The notes beneath the pieces were generated by a model. It was not told where the DNA came from and ran no database searches. It saw only the letters and a program-made list of their open reading frames with translations. A stretch of 20,288 nucleotides of DNA from a virus, in IMG/VR virus record IMGVR_UViG_3300032287_001187, positions 1 to 20,288 of that record; one strand, given 5' to 3'. Positions 19,763-20,288 of this stretch are shown one piece after another (positions within the stretch are counted from its first letter, which is position 1; each line of letters starts with the position of its first letter). The position numbers and the translations under genes were made by a program.

Positions 19763-20288
19763 AGTTAAAATAATAACCCAAGTTGAAACGGGAGATAGTG
19801 CAGAACAGATTGATGAAGTAAGTAAATCCGCAGAGGGGTTAAATGAAAACCTCAAAGAAACCGAAAAGACCACAGAGAAAACCTCAAAGGCTGTAAAGAA
19901 AACTAAAGATACTTTTAGCGATTTACCCGGTCCTATTGGTGGGGTAATTTCAGCGTTAAAAGATACTGGAAAGGCTATGTATGCTTTAGTAGCTAATCCT
20001 ATCGGGGCAGTTATAGCCGCTATTGCTGCAACTCTTTTTACTTTATATAAGGCATTTACTTCTACTAATGAAGGGGCAGATAGGTTTGATTCTGCAATGG
20101 CAGGTTTAAAGACTGGACTTGATGTAGTTTTAAATGCTATTGCTAAGGTTGCTGATATTTTAATCGGCATGTTTGAAAATCCTCAAAAAGCCCTTGAAGA
20201 TTTTGGAAACTTAATTAAAGAAAATATTACCAATAGGTTTGAAGGGTTAATTGAGTTAGTTCCTGCTTTAGGTAATGCAATAAGTTTA
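19749..20288 (+). CDS. Tape measure protein, N-terminal part (runs off the end)
   Basis: The frame begins MAKNEVKIITQVETGDSAEQ and is open for all 180 codons to the end. The first 60 residues are a charged helical region (IDEVSKSAEGLNENLKETEKTTEKTSK), then FSDLPGPIGGVISALK, followed by hydrophobic helices at about residues 75-100 (YALVANPIGAVIAAIAATLF) and later amphipathic helices. NPIGAVIAAIAATLFTLYKAF is the segment typical of tape measure proteins. Such proteins fix tail length and are ejected with the DNA. The rest of the gene lies outside the window, so length and later lysozyme-type domains cannot be judged. Confidence 0.78.
   Translation, partial: MAKNEVKIITQVETGDSAEQIDEVSKSAEGLNENLKETEKTTEKTSKAVKKTKDTFSDLPGPIGGVISALKDTGKAMYALVANPIGAVIAAIAATLFTLYKAFTSTNEGADRFDSAMAGLKTGLDVVLNAIAKVADILIGMFENPQKALEDFGNLIKENITNRFEGLIELVPALGNAISL

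Noticed and set aside
19712-20170. Antisense open frame at the right end
   Set aside because: Opposite the tape measure gene, which has the expected NPIGAVIAAIAATLF segment; the antisense hydrophobicity mirrors that.
1-20288. Stop-codon recoding as in some gut phages
   Set aside because: TAA, TGA and TAG all end genes at sensible, coupled junctions, and no gene is broken by in-frame TAG or TGA.

Overview
The window looks like part of the genome of a tailed (probably siphovirus-type) bacteriophage of a Bacteroidetes host, or a prophage of such a host. The sequence is AT-rich. Almost every gene lies on the + strand and is tightly packed, with short or overlapping junctions. Start codons follow A/T-rich leaders without clear Shine-Dalgarno sequences, as in Bacteroidetes. 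The small conserved proteins, the NinG-like protein and the tail proteins resemble Bacteroidetes phage families. The host phylum is an inference. All three stop codons are used normally, so there is no sign of recoding. No integrase, repressor, lysis, portal or capsid gene is visible.

Layout. (1) 1-1670: a run of very small early genes (two-helix membrane protein, ribbon-helix-helix protein, several unknowns, and a conserved 111-aa phage protein). (2) 1673-4007: a visibly AT-richer block encoding a ParB-domain protein and a PAPS-reductase-family protein resembling the IbrB/IbrA pair. (3) 4011-5280: YqaJ-type exonuclease, a small protein with a DnaA domain-IV fold, and a helix-turn-helix protein. 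(4) 5281-8317: a structured intergenic hairpin, an HNH endonuclease, a replication-type protein carrying an iteron-like repeat array inside its gene (candidate origin), a DnaB-type helicase, a second HNH protein and a coiled-coil protein. (5) 8318-8595: non-coding spacer with a tRNA-like element. (6) 8596-10464: small protein with an SSB-like C-terminal tip, NinG-like protein, sigma-like protein, membrane protein and a small unknown. (7) 10451-12911: glycosyltransferase, methyltransferase, glycosyltransferase. (8) 12892-20288: small and large terminase, a tail assembly chaperone with a probable -1 programmed frameshift, a tail-completion-like protein, two large tail proteins, a 44-aa protein and the start of the tape measure protein.

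Working together: the left and middle parts supply recombination (exonuclease, NinG-like), origin recognition and unwinding (DnaA-like, replication protein with iterons, helicase). The sigma-like protein probably switches on late genes. The sugar/methyl cassette probably modifies a surface or virion component. The right part packages DNA and builds the tail. The IbrAB-like pair, the two HNH genes and a jelly-roll-like insert in a tail protein share an AT-richer style unlike their neighbours and look like later acquisitions.

Most notable: the IbrAB-like block in a recombination module, the in-gene iteron array, a long hairpin that pairs fully only as + strand RNA, a tRNA-like element without a recognisable anticodon arm, a U UUU UUU slip site in the chaperone gene, and a tail module directly after the terminase with no head genes between.
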